From Sulfitobacter mediterraneus (lineage in GTDB: Bacteria > Pseudomonadota > Alphaproteobacteria > Rhodobacterales > Rhodobacteraceae), in the NCBI RefSeq assembly GCF_003054325.1, contig NZ_QBKU01000001.1, positions 186,001 through 250,000 on the forward strand: DNA of 64,000 bases, written 5' to 3'. The translations under genes and the position numbers were made by a program. The notes under the pieces are model-generated. The model had not been told where the DNA came from. It saw only the letters and a list, made by a program, of their open reading frames with translations, and did no database searches. This document shows positions 7,955 through 16,538 of the stretch, one piece after another (the first letter of the stretch is position 1; each line of letters begins with the position of its first letter).

Positions 7955-8218
7955 ATGAAAAAGTTTCTGATGACCGTACCGATGATCGCCGCTTTGGCTG
8001 CCTGTAGCGGAACATCCGCCAACCAAGGCGCATTGACCGGTGCAGCCCTCGGCGCGGCGGCGGGCGCGGCTGTATCAAATGACGACGACAAGGTCGTGGG
8101 CGCATTGATCGGCGGCGCAGCAGGTGCCGCTGCGGGCAACTACATCGGCAAGACGCAATCGGGCCAATGCGTATATGAGAATTCTGCCGGCCAGCGCTAT
8201 ACCGCTGCCTGCCCCTAA
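7955..8218 (+). CDS. small glycine-zipper lipoprotein
   Basis: An 87-residue exported protein. The N-terminus MKKFLMTVPMIAALAAC is a lipoprotein signal with the lipid-modified Cys at 17. The centre is two Ala/Gly-rich stretches with GxxxG-like spacing (about 25-40 and 49-62), the glycine-zipper two-helix pattern of many outer-membrane lipoproteins. The C-terminus has two further cysteines (QCVYEN and TAACP). A GGGAG ribosome-binding sequence precedes the ATG. It has its own terminators on both sides, so it is a separate transcription unit placed inside the taurine locus. No specific function can be assigned; a link to taurine is only positional. Confidence 0.85.
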   Translation: MKKFLMTVPMIAALAACSGTSANQGALTGAALGAAAGAAVSNDDDKVVGALIGGAAGAAAGNYIGKTQSGQCVYENSAGQRYTAACP

Positions 8219-8240
8219 AACGGCCCGGTTCGAAACGTCA

Positions 8241-8267
8241 AAAACCCCCGGTTGATCCGGGGGTTTT
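8241..8267 (+). terminator. intrinsic terminator after the lipoprotein gene
   Basis: Perfect 11-bp stem (8241-8251 with 8257-8267), 5-base loop, ending in a T-run. Confidence 0.85.
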
Positions 8268-8428
8268 CACATTCACAATATTCAAATTTCAAGAGGTCGA
8301 AGAGCGGCAAAGAGATTTCCGCTTCGCGACCATTTTTCCGTTTTTCAATACCAAATGTCTCGATTTGCAGCACATGACTATTGATTATCGGCAAATTTTA
8401 CGCCACTAGAGGTTCAATTTCGCGCAAC

Positions 8429-8460
8429 CGTAATACCAAATCTGGCCCAACGTAATGCCA
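8429..8460 (+). promoter_or_regulatory. direct-repeat operator candidate before tauR
   Basis: CGTAATACCA (8429-8438) and CGTAATGCCA (8451-8460) are direct repeats exactly 22 bp apart, two helical turns, ending 15 bp before the tauR ATG. A further AATACCAAAT copy is at 8347-8356, repeating 8432-8441. MocR-type regulators such as GabR bind direct repeats containing ATACCA, so autoregulation by TauR is a reasonable inference. Confidence 0.5.
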
Positions 8461-8475
8461 GTTTAAAGGATTCAG

Positions 8476-9939
8476 ATGGCTCTTCCGGTCGAAACATTCT
8501 TTCTGCACCCGGAATCCCACGGCACCCTGCAACAGCAAATCCAACAGATGATCGCCCAAGGCATTCTGTCTGGCCGGTTTCAGCAGGGCGAAAAACTGCC
8601 CTCCACCCGCAAACTGGCACTGCACCTCGGGGTTAGCCGGATCACAGTCACGATTGCTTACACAGAACTTTTGGCAAATGACTACCTGACCTCGAAAGGG
8701 CGCTCAGGCTACTTTGTTTCCGAAAACGCGCCCTCTCCGCCGAACTTCAGCCCCACCACGGAAAATCAGGAAGCCGTCGATTGGAACCGCGCCATCGGGC
8801 GGCGTTTCGGGGCCAGTGTCGTGCCGGGCAAACCGCAGGATTGGGCCAAATTCCGGTATCCTTTCATCTATGGTCAGGCCGATCCAAATCTGTTTGATCA
8901 CGCCAATTGGCGGCTTTGTGCGTTGCAAGCTTTGGGGCAACGAGATTTCTCCGCTCTGACGGCGGATTATTTTGATCAGGATGATCCGCAGCTGATCGAA
9001 TTTATCGCCCGCCACACCTTGCCGCGCCGGGGCATATCCGCGCGTCCCGAGCAGATCCTGATCACCCTTGGTGCACAGAATGCTCTTTGGCTGACAACTC
9101 AGGTTTTGCTGACCCAACGTCGCCGCGCCGCGTTGGAAGATCCCTGTTATCCGGCGTTGCGCGATATCCTGTCGCAATCACGTTGCCATGTAACCCCTGT
9201 GCGCGTGGATCAAGACGGTCTGCCACCCGATGCCATCCCGCCCGATACCGATGTGATTTTCAGCACGCCCAGCCATCAATGCCCGACCAATGCCACCATG
9301 CCGATGGACCGCCGCCGTGCCTTGCTTGAACGCGCCCGAGAGCTGGAGGCCATCATCGTCGAGGATGACTACGAGTTCGAGATGTCCTTTCTCAAATCTC
9401 CTTCGCCAGCACTCAAATCCCTCGATACGGATGGCCGAGTTGTTTATGTCGGCAGTTTCTCCAAATCCCTGTTTCCGGGGCTACGGCTGGGTTATCTGGT
9501 GGGATCTGAACCCTTCATTCGAGAGGCACGCGCCCTCAGGGCCAGCGTGCTGCGCCACCCGCCCGGCCATATTCAACGCACCGCCGCCTATTTCCTGTCG
9601 CTTGGCCATTACGATGCCCTGATCCGCCGGATGGGCACCGCGATGCATGAACGCCGCCGTGTCATGGAAGAGGCGCTGGCCGCCCATGACCTGCAAATCT
9701 CGGGCCGGGGCGCTTATGGTGGCTCGTCTTTTTGGATGCGCGCGCCGGACAGGATCAACACGGATGAACTGGCCCGCCGATTGCACCCCAAGGGCGTTTT
9801 GATCGAACCGGGCCGCGCCTTTTTTGCCGGTGATCATCAACCGCAAAACTACTACCGTCTCGCCTACTCCTCCATCCCGACCGCCCGGATCACCGAAGGG
9901 GTCAATTTGATCGCACAGGAAATGAAGCACATTCACTAG
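8476..9939 (+). CDS. tauR: MocR-family (GntR/aminotransferase) regulator of taurine use
   Basis: A 487-residue MocR protein. Residues about 10-75 form a GntR winged helix (LPSTRKLALHLGVSRITVTI). The remainder is a class I aminotransferase-like domain that normally binds PLP and the effector; the PLP lysine is in YVGSFSKSLFPGLRLGYLV. Members next to tpa and xsc are the taurine-responsive activator TauR, which I infer here from context. An AAAGGA ribosome-binding sequence precedes the ATG, and phased direct repeats overlap the promoter-proximal region, suggesting autoregulation. Probable targets are the tauABC, tpa and xsc promoters. The xsc unit starts 117 bp downstream with its own TauR-box-like sequence. 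Confidence 0.92.
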   Translation: MALPVETFFLHPESHGTLQQQIQQMIAQGILSGRFQQGEKLPSTRKLALHLGVSRITVTIAYTELLANDYLTSKGRSGYFVSENAPSPPNFSPTTENQEAVDWNRAIGRRFGASVVPGKPQDWAKFRYPFIYGQADPNLFDHANWRLCALQALGQRDFSALTADYFDQDDPQLIEFIARHTLPRRGISARPEQILITLGAQNALWLTTQVLLTQRRRAALEDPCYPALRDILSQSRCHVTPVRVDQDGLPPDAIPPDTDVIFSTPSHQCPTNATMPMDRRRALLERARELEAIIVEDDYEFEMSFLKSPSPALKSLDTDGRVVYVGSFSKSLFPGLRLGYLVGSEPFIREARALRASVLRHPPGHIQRTAAYFLSLGHYDALIRRMGTAMHERRRVMEEALAAHDLQISGRGAYGGSSFWMRAPDRINTDELARRLHPKGVLIEPGRAFFAGDHQPQNYYRLAYSSIPTARITEGVNLIAQEMKHIH

Positions 9940-9940
9940 G

Positions 9941-9973
9941 CTGGCGTTATCCCCCTTTCGGGACTGGACCTAA
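9941..9973 (+). promoter_or_regulatory. candidate TauR box pair before xsc
   Basis: CTGGACCTAA (9964-9973) matches exactly the CTGGACYTAA repeat that I recall for TauR of Rhodobacter capsulatus. A weaker copy, CTGGCGTTAT (9941-9950, 7 of 10), lies 23 bp upstream in the same direction, about two helical turns away. Confidence 0.55.
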
Positions 9974-9985
9974 CGCCGCCATCGC

Positions 9986-10001
9986 GCAAACTTTAGTTTG
10001 C
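9986..10001. promoter_or_regulatory. inverted repeat in the xsc leader or promoter
   Basis: Perfect 6-4-6 inverted repeat (gcaaac ttta gtttgc) 13 bp after the TauR-like box and 55 bp before xsc. It may be an operator or leader hairpin; there is no terminator-like T-run. Confidence 0.35.
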
Positions 10002-10056
10002 AATCAGCCAATTTACGGGATTCGCCCCGCTCCTCCAATCCTAAGGATGAACCGCC

Positions 10057-11835
10057 ATGAAAATGACCACCGAAGAAGCATTTGTAAAAGTCCTTCAGAT
10101 GCACGGCATCGACAATGCCTTTGGGATCATCGGCTCTGCCATGATGCCCATTTCCGACCTGTTCCCGGCTGCGGGCATCAAGTTCTTTGACTGTGCCCAC
10201 GAATGCAACGCTGGCATGATGGCCGATGGATACACCCGCGCCACTGGCAAAGTTTCGATGATGGTCGCCCAGAACGGCCCCGGCATCACCAACTTTGTCA
10301 CGCCGGTGAAAACAGCCTATTGGAACCACACGCCGCTGCTGCTGGTCACACCACAAGCCGCGAACAAGACCATCGGACAGGGCGGTTTCCAGGAAGTCGA
10401 ACAGATGGCGCTGTTCGAAGATATGGTCGCCTATCAAGAAGAGGTCCGCGATCCTTCCCGCATCGCCGAGACCCTGAACCGCGTGATCATCCAAGCCAAA
10501 CGCGCCAGCGCCCCGGCCCAGATCAACATCCCGCGCGATTTCTGGACCCAAGTGATCGACATCGACCTGCCCGCGATTGTTGAGTTTGAACGCCCCTCCG
10601 GCGGCGAGCAGGCCATCGACGACGCAGCCAAGCTGCTGTCCGAAGCCAAGTTCCCGGTCATCCTGAACGGTGCGGGCGTGGTGATTGGTGGCGCGATTGA
10701 CGCCTCCAAGGCACTGGCCGAGCAATTGGATGCGCCTGTGTGCTGCGGCTATCAACACAACGACGCCTTCCCCGGCTCACACCCGCTGTCGGTTGGTCCA
10801 TTGGGCTACAACGGTTCAAAGGCGGCGATGGAACTGATCTCCAAAGCAGACGTGGTATTGGCCCTTGGCACACGCCTCAACCCGTTCTCGACCCTGCCCG
10901 GCTATGGCATTGATTACTGGCCCACAGACGCCAAGATCATTCAGGTCGATATCAACCCAGACCGCATCGGCCTGACCAAAAAGGTCACCGTGGGCATCGT
11001 CGGCGATGCCAAGAAAGTCGCGAACAGCATCTTGTCCAAACTGGCGGATGATGCTGGTGATGCAGGCCGCGCCGATCGCAAGAACCTGATCAGCACAACC
11101 AAATCCGCTTGGGCGCAGGAACTGACCTCCATGGATCATGAAGACGACGACCCGGGCACCACATGGAACGAACGCGCCCGCGACCGTGAGCCGGGCAAGA
11201 TGTCCCCGCGCATGGCATGGCGTGCGATCCAATCAGCGCTGCCGAAAGAGGCGATCATCTCCTCCGACATCGGCAACAACTGCGCCATCGGCAATGCCTA
11301 CCCAACCTTTGAGGCAGGCCGCAAATACCTCGCGCCGGGTCTTTTTGGCCCTTGCGGATACGGCTTTCCTGCAATTGCGGGCGCCAAAGTCGGCTGCCCC
11401 GATGTTCCGGTTGTCGGCTTTGCCGGTGACGGCGCATTCGGCATCTCGATGAACGAAATGGTTTCGGTCAGCCGCGATGACTGGCCACCGATCACAATGG
11501 TGATCTTCCGCAACTACCAATGGGGTGCGGAAAAGCGGAACACGACCCTCTGGTTCGACGACAACTTTGTCGGCACTGAACTCGCCCAAGACGTGGATTA
11601 CTCCGCCATTGCAAAGGCCTGCGGTGTTGTTGGTGTTCAGGTCACCGGCATGGACGAATTGACCGACGCATTGGACGCGGCGATCAAGGCCCAGATGAAC
11701 GATGGCAAAACCACATTCATCGAAGTGTTGCTGAACCAGGAATTGGGTGAGCCATTCCGCCGCGATGCAATGAAGAAACCCGTTGCAGTGGCTGGCATCA
11801 GCCGCGACGACATGCGCCCACAGGCGGGCGCATAA
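10057..11835 (+). CDS. xsc: Sulfoacetaldehyde acetyltransferase
   Basis: Thiamine diphosphate enzyme of 592 residues that converts sulfoacetaldehyde and phosphate into acetyl phosphate and sulfite, the carbon-sulfur bond-breaking step. The three-domain ThDP fold is visible: the catalytic Glu region FFDCAHECNAGMMADGYTRA near residues 47-66, the central domain (about 185-340), and the cofactor motif beginning GDGAFGISMNE and ending in FRNYQWGAEKRN. The Xsc opening MKMTTEEAFVKVLQMHGIDN is typical. AAGGATG precedes the ATG. It heads a plus-strand unit with pta and soeABC; TauR-like boxes lie upstream. Confidence 0.96.
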   Translation: MKMTTEEAFVKVLQMHGIDNAFGIIGSAMMPISDLFPAAGIKFFDCAHECNAGMMADGYTRATGKVSMMVAQNGPGITNFVTPVKTAYWNHTPLLLVTPQAANKTIGQGGFQEVEQMALFEDMVAYQEEVRDPSRIAETLNRVIIQAKRASAPAQINIPRDFWTQVIDIDLPAIVEFERPSGGEQAIDDAAKLLSEAKFPVILNGAGVVIGGAIDASKALAEQLDAPVCCGYQHNDAFPGSHPLSVGPLGYNGSKAAMELISKADVVLALGTRLNPFSTLPGYGIDYWPTDAKIIQVDINPDRIGLTKKVTVGIVGDAKKVANSILSKLADDAGDAGRADRKNLISTTKSAWAQELTSMDHEDDDPGTTWNERARDREPGKMSPRMAWRAIQSALPKEAIISSDIGNNCAIGNAYPTFEAGRKYLAPGLFGPCGYGFPAIAGAKVGCPDVPVVGFAGDGAFGISMNEMVSVSRDDWPPITMVIFRNYQWGAEKRNTTLWFDDNFVGTELAQDVDYSAIAKACGVVGVQVTGMDELTDALDAAIKAQMNDGKTTFIEVLLNQELGEPFRRDAMKKPVAVAGISRDDMRPQAGA

Positions 11836-11875
11836 AACGGATGCCCAAAGGGCACCATACACGGATGGGCAAGCC

Positions 11876-12874
11876 ATGAGCGTGCTGCAAGGTCTACAAG
11901 ATCGCGCCGCCGCTCGGCCTGCCCATATCGTGCTCAGCGAAGGCCACGACCCACGGGTTGTGGCCGGTGCCGTTTCTGCGGTGCAAGCCGGGATTGCGCG
12001 GATCACACTTGTCGGCACCACGGATGAGGTCCATCGGCAGTTGGCCGACATGGGTGCAACGATTGGCCCAATGATCGCTGTCGAAGATCCACAAACTTCG
12101 TCCCTTACGGATGAGTTCGCCCAAACCTATTTTGATCTGCGCAAACACAAGGGCGTCAGCGAAGACATCGCCGCGATCCAGGCCCGCGATCCATTGGTGT
12201 TCGCCGCCATGATGGTGCGCAACGGTCATGCGGATGGCACTGTCGGCGGGGCGGTCGCAACCACGTCGGACACTGTCCGCGCAGCGCTGCAAATCATCGG
12301 AAAAGCCAAAGATGCCCCGCTGGTTTCCAGTTTCTTCCTGATGGCCCTGCCAGATGGGCACCCCTCAGGCCGCAGCGCCATGATCTTCGGGGATTGCGGG
12401 CTGGTCATTGATCCAAACGCCGAAGAGCTTGCAGCGATCGCAGTGGCCTCTGCGGCCTCATGCAAACAGCTTCTCGGCGATGCCCCCAGGGTTGCACTAC
12501 TGTCGTTTTCCACCAAGGGCAGCGCCCGCCATCCCGCCGTGAGCAAGGTCAGTGACGCCGTCGAAATTTTGCAACGGGATCATCCAGACCTTCCCGCCGA
12601 TGGCGAATTGCAGTTCGATGCGGCCTTCGTGCCGGAGGTCGGCGCATCCAAGGCGCCGGGCTCAACCGTTGCGGGCCACGCCAATGTGATAATTTTCCCC
12701 AACCTTGATGCAGGCAACATCGGCTATAAAATCGCACAACGCATCGGCGGGGCAGATGCGATCGGGCCGGTGCTGCAGGGCCTGTCCAAACCCGCCAACG
12801 ATTTGTCACGCGGATGCACCGCACAGGACGTTACAAACATGATTGCCGTGACTACACTTCAGGCATCCTCTTAA
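11876..12874 (+). CDS. pta: Phosphate acetyltransferase
   Basis: Converts acetyl phosphate made by Xsc, with CoA, to acetyl-CoA for central metabolism. The 332 residues match the catalytic PTA_PTB domain only, without the long N-terminal regulatory part of enterobacterial Pta. Recognisable pieces are ILSEGHDPRVVAG-like start (HIVLSEGHDPRV), MMVRNGHADGTVGGAVATT and FPNLDAGNIGYKIAQRIGGA. I chose the ATG at 11876, where the family homology begins; the open frame extends upstream into xsc. It starts 40 bp after xsc, and soeA follows 18 bp after it, consistent with one operon. Confidence 0.95.
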   Translation: MSVLQGLQDRAAARPAHIVLSEGHDPRVVAGAVSAVQAGIARITLVGTTDEVHRQLADMGATIGPMIAVEDPQTSSLTDEFAQTYFDLRKHKGVSEDIAAIQARDPLVFAAMMVRNGHADGTVGGAVATTSDTVRAALQIIGKAKDAPLVSSFFLMALPDGHPSGRSAMIFGDCGLVIDPNAEELAAIAVASAASCKQLLGDAPRVALLSFSTKGSARHPAVSKVSDAVEILQRDHPDLPADGELQFDAAFVPEVGASKAPGSTVAGHANVIIFPNLDAGNIGYKIAQRIGGADAIGPVLQGLSKPANDLSRGCTAQDVTNMIAVTTLQASS

Positions 12875-12892
12875 GATCAAACAGGAAATTCC

Positions 12893-15712
12893 ATGACACA
12901 GAAACAGCCCGTGATCGACCTGAGCCCGCATGTGTCAGATGAGGTTCGAAAAACCACCTGTTATATGTGCGCCTGCCGCTGCGGTATCAATGTGCACATG
13001 AAAGACGGCAAAGTCGCCTATATCGAGGGCAACCGCGACCATCCGGTGAACCAAGGTGTGCTCTGCGCCAAAGGTTCGGCTGGCATCATGCAGCACAACG
13101 CGCCATCACGGCTCAAATCACCGCTCAAGCGGGTGGGCCCGCGCGGCTCTGGCGAGTTCGAAGAAATCAGTTGGGACGAGGCCTACCAGATCGCCGCCGA
13201 TTGGCTTGAACCGATCCGCAAGGACAACCCAGAAAAGCTGGCGTTCTTCACTGGCCGAGATCAGTCGCAATCCTTCACCAGTCTCTGGGCGCAGGCCTTT
13301 GGCACACCGAATTACGCGGCCCACGGCGGATTCTGTTCCGTTAATATGGCCGCTGCGGGCATCTACACCATGGGCGGCGCGTTCTGGGAGTTTGGCCAGC
13401 CAGATTGGGACCATACCAAGCTGTTCATGCTGTTTGGTGTGGCCGAAGACCACGATTCCAACCCAATCAAGATGGGTCTGGGCAAGATCAAGAAACGCGG
13501 CGCACGTGTGATCGGTGTGAACCCGATCCGCACCGGCTACAACGCCGTTGCCGATGATTGGGTCGGCATCACGCCGGGCACCGATGGGCTATTTATCCTG
13601 TCGATGATCCATTGTCTGATGAAAGCGGGCAAGATCGACCTGAATTACCTGGCTCAATACACCGATGCCCCCGTGCTGGTGAATGGCGATGAGAAATCGC
13701 CCGAATTCGGCCTTTTCCTGCGCGATGAGAATGGCAAGGAACTGGTCATTGACCGCACCACGGGCAAACTCACCCCCTTTGACCAGCCCGGTGTGAAACC
13801 TGATCTTGCCGCGACCCACCGCGCCAAAGGTGTGACGCACCGGCCTGTGTTCCACCAGATGGCCGATCAATACCTATCTGACGACTACACCCCCGAAGCG
13901 GTTGCGGATCGCGTGGGCATCCCCGCGGGGCGTATCCGCGCCTTCGCCGCCGAACTGGCCCGCGTCGCCTTTGAAGATGCGTTTGAGCTTGATCACGAAT
14001 GGACCGATTTTCGCGGCGAAAAACATCGGACGATGACAGGCCGCCCTGTGTCCTTCCACGCCATGCGCGGGATTTCAGCCCATGCCAACGGCTTCCAAAC
14101 CTGCCGCGCCTTGCATGTCCTGCAAATCATCCTCGGCACGGTCGAAGTCCCCGGCGGTTTCCGTTTCAAACCGCCCTATCCAAAACCCGCCAAAGCACAC
14201 CCTAAACCCCATGTGGGCATGACCCCCGGCGCACCGCTGAATGGTCCGCACCTTGGCTTTGTACACGGTCCCGAAGACCTCGCGCTGAAACCCGACGGCA
14301 CCGCCGCCCGCATCGACAAGGCCTTCACTTGGGACAACCCAATGTCGTCCCACGGGCTGATGCATATGGTGATCTCAAACGCCCACGCTGGTGATCCATA
14401 CAAGATCGACACGCTGTTTATGTATATGGCGAACATGTCGTGGAACTCATCGATGAACACCGGCGGCGTGATGGAGATGCTGACGGACAAGGATGAAAAC
14501 GGCGGTTACGTGATCCCGCATATCATCTATTCCGACGCCTATTCCTCCGAAATGGTTGCCTATGCCGATCTGATCCTGCCCGACACCACCTATCTGGAAC
14601 GGCACGATTGTATCTCGCTGCTGGATCGCCCGATCTGCGAGGCAGACGCGGCGGCCGATGCGATCCGCTGGCCGGTGGTGGAACCGGACCGCAACGTCAA
14701 AGGCTTCCAATCGGCGCTTTGTGATCTGGGCGCAAAACTGGGCCTGCCCGGATTTGTCAACGATGACGGCAGTCAGAAATACGCCGACTATGCCGACTAC
14801 ATCACCAACCACGAACGCCGCCCCGGCATTGGCCCACTGGCCGGCTGGCGCATGGGCGAAAACGGCCTGCAATCGGGGCGCGGCGGCGTCAACGAAAGCC
14901 AGATCGAAAACTACATCGAAAACGGCGGCTTCTTTGTCGAACACATCCCCGAGGGCGCCAATTACTACAAACCATGGAACCGCGCCTATCAGGACTGGGC
15001 TGTGGGTATGGGCCTTTTTGATGCGCCGCAACCCTATCTGTTCAACCTCTACGTCGAGCCGATGCGCAAATTCCAGCTGGCCGCTGAAGGCCACGGCGAC
15101 GTTCAACCGCCCGACCACCTGCGCGAACGGATCAAACACACCATGTCGCCTCTGCCGATCTGGTATGAGACTGACCAACAAGGCAACGAAGGCTATACCG
15201 TCAACGCCCTGACCCAACGCCCCATGGCGATGTACCACTCATGGGGGTCGCAAAACGCTTGGCTGCGCCAACTGCACGGCCACAACCCGCTGTACCTGCC
15301 TACCAAACTGATGCGCCAGCATGACCTGTCCGATGGCGATTGGGCGCGGGTGTCCTCCCCTCATGGCGAGATCACCGTGCCGGTGATGGAAATGGCGGCG
15401 CTCAACGACAACACGGTCTGGACCTGGAACGCCATTGGCAAACGCAAAGGCGCATGGGCGCTGGACAAAGACGCACCAGAGGCCACCAAAGGTTTCCTGC
15501 TCAACCATTTGATCCACGAACTGCTGCCCCCCAAAGGTGACGGCATGCGCTGGGCCAACTCCGACCCAATCACCGGTCAGGCCGCTTGGTTCGATCTTAA
15601 GGTCCGCATCGAAAAGGCCGAAGCCCCAAAACAATCACGGCCTGAATATCCGCCGATCAATTCCCCCGTAGGTCAGGGACCAGACAAACTGGCATGGAAG
15701 GTGGGCAAATGA
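12893..15712 (+). CDS. soeA: Sulfite dehydrogenase (quinone), molybdopterin catalytic subunit
   Basis: Large subunit (939 residues) of a membrane-bound complex iron-sulfur molybdoenzyme. A [4Fe-4S] site is formed by Cys23, Cys26, Cys30 and Cys58, followed by the bis-molybdopterin guanine dinucleotide domains. Cys148 in HGGFCSVNMAAAG is the likely Mo ligand by position (inference). There is no twin-arginine signal, so it should face the cytoplasm, as known for SoeABC. It would oxidise the sulfite released by Xsc to sulfate. The order xsc-pta-soeABC, which I recall from other roseobacters, separates it from polysulfide or DMSO reductases of similar sequence. It is followed by a GC-rich repeat before soeB. 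Confidence 0.9.
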   Translation: MTQKQPVIDLSPHVSDEVRKTTCYMCACRCGINVHMKDGKVAYIEGNRDHPVNQGVLCAKGSAGIMQHNAPSRLKSPLKRVGPRGSGEFEEISWDEAYQIAADWLEPIRKDNPEKLAFFTGRDQSQSFTSLWAQAFGTPNYAAHGGFCSVNMAAAGIYTMGGAFWEFGQPDWDHTKLFMLFGVAEDHDSNPIKMGLGKIKKRGARVIGVNPIRTGYNAVADDWVGITPGTDGLFILSMIHCLMKAGKIDLNYLAQYTDAPVLVNGDEKSPEFGLFLRDENGKELVIDRTTGKLTPFDQPGVKPDLAATHRAKGVTHRPVFHQMADQYLSDDYTPEAVADRVGIPAGRIRAFAAELARVAFEDAFELDHEWTDFRGEKHRTMTGRPVSFHAMRGISAHANGFQTCRALHVLQIILGTVEVPGGFRFKPPYPKPAKAHPKPHVGMTPGAPLNGPHLGFVHGPEDLALKPDGTAARIDKAFTWDNPMSSHGLMHMVISNAHAGDPYKIDTLFMYMANMSWNSSMNTGGVMEMLTDKDENGGYVIPHIIYSDAYSSEMVAYADLILPDTTYLERHDCISLLDRPICEADAAADAIRWPVVEPDRNVKGFQSALCDLGAKLGLPGFVNDDGSQKYADYADYITNHERRPGIGPLAGWRMGENGLQSGRGGVNESQIENYIENGGFFVEHIPEGANYYKPWNRAYQDWAVGMGLFDAPQPYLFNLYVEPMRKFQLAAEGHGDVQPPDHLRERIKHTMSPLPIWYETDQQGNEGYTVNALTQRPMAMYHSWGSQNAWLRQLHGHNPLYLPTKLMRQHDLSDGDWARVSSPHGEITVPVMEMAALNDNTVWTWNAIGKRKGAWALDKDAPEATKGFLLNHLIHELLPPKGDGMRWANSDPITGQAAWFDLKVRIEKAEAPKQSRPEYPPINSPVGQGPDKLAWKVGK

Positions 15713-15720
15713 CCCTCTCC

Positions 15721-15765
15721 CTTTTTGGCTATAAATATTCCGGGGGTCCGGGGGCTGGCCCCCGG
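15721..15765 (+). repeat. Rhodobacterales-type intergenic repeat, copy 1
   Basis: Nine bases after the soeA stop begins ctttttggctataaatattcc, followed by a G-run and a ccggggg/cccccgg hairpin (15748-15754 with 15759-15765). A related element sits at 63428-63480 after another gene stop; 20 of the first 26 bases agree. It could act as a processing or termination signal within the operon. Confidence 0.6.
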
Positions 15766-15791
15766 TCCGACATCAAACAGGAGCGCCGCAT

Positions 15792-16538
15792 ATGACAACC
15801 CTGCCTCAACAAACCGACAAGAAACTCGGCCTCGTCATTGATCTGGACACCTGTGTCGGCTGCCACGCTTGTGTGATTTCCTGCAAGGGCTGGAACACCG
15901 AAAACTACGGCGCACCGCTGTCGGACCAAGACCCTTACGGTGCGGATCCGTCCGGCACATTCCTCAACCGCGTGCATTCCTATGAGATCCAACCGGCCGA
16001 AGGCCATGCCCAGCTGATCCACTTTCCAAAGTCCTGCCTACACTGCGAAGACGCGCCTTGCGTCACAGTTTGCCCGACCGGCGCCAGCTACAAACGTGTC
16101 GAAGATGGCATCGTTCTGGTCAACGAAAGCGATTGTATCGGCTGTGGCCTATGCGCTTGGGCCTGCCCATACGGCGCCCGCGAAATGGACCAGGAAGAGA
16201 AAGTGATGAAAAAATGCACCCTCTGCGTGGACCGGATCTATAATGAAAACCTACCCGAGGTGGACCGCGTTCCATCTTGCGTGCGCACGTGCCCCGCTGG
16301 CGCGCGCCATTTCGGCGATCTGGGCGATCCGGACAGCACCGTCAGCCAATTGGTTGCGGAACGCGGCGGGGTTGATCTGATGCCGGAACAGGGCACCAAA
16401 CCCGTGAACAAATACCTACCGCCACGCCCCAAGGATGCGCTGCCCGAATTTGATGTGCTGGCACCCTTCCTTGAACCCGTGGCGCAAGAGCCCAAAGGCT
16501 TTCTTGGCTGGCTCGACAAAACACTGGAGAAACTCTGA
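15792..16538 (+). CDS. soeB: Sulfite dehydrogenase, iron-sulfur subunit
   Basis: Electron-transfer subunit of 248 residues with four [4Fe-4S] cluster motifs: CVGCHACVISC, CLHCEDAPCVTVC, CIGCGLCAWAC and CTLC...CVRTC. This is the DmsB/PsrB/NrfC arrangement that passes electrons from the molybdenum subunit to the membrane anchor. It has no signal peptide, again consistent with a cytoplasmic-facing enzyme. GGAG lies before the ATG. Its TGA overlaps the soeC ATG by one base, so the two are coupled. Confidence 0.93.
   Translation: MTTLPQQTDKKLGLVIDLDTCVGCHACVISCKGWNTENYGAPLSDQDPYGADPSGTFLNRVHSYEIQPAEGHAQLIHFPKSCLHCEDAPCVTVCPTGASYKRVEDGIVLVNESDCIGCGLCAWACPYGAREMDQEEKVMKKCTLCVDRIYNENLPEVDRVPSCVRTCPAGARHFGDLGDPDSTVSQLVAERGGVDLMPEQGTKPVNKYLPPRPKDALPEFDVLAPFLEPVAQEPKGFLGWLDKTLEKL

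Noticed and set aside
13118-15634. Several minus-strand frames of 90-260 codons opposite soeA
   Set aside because: All are shadows of the molybdoenzyme gene, whose cluster and cofactor motifs are intact.
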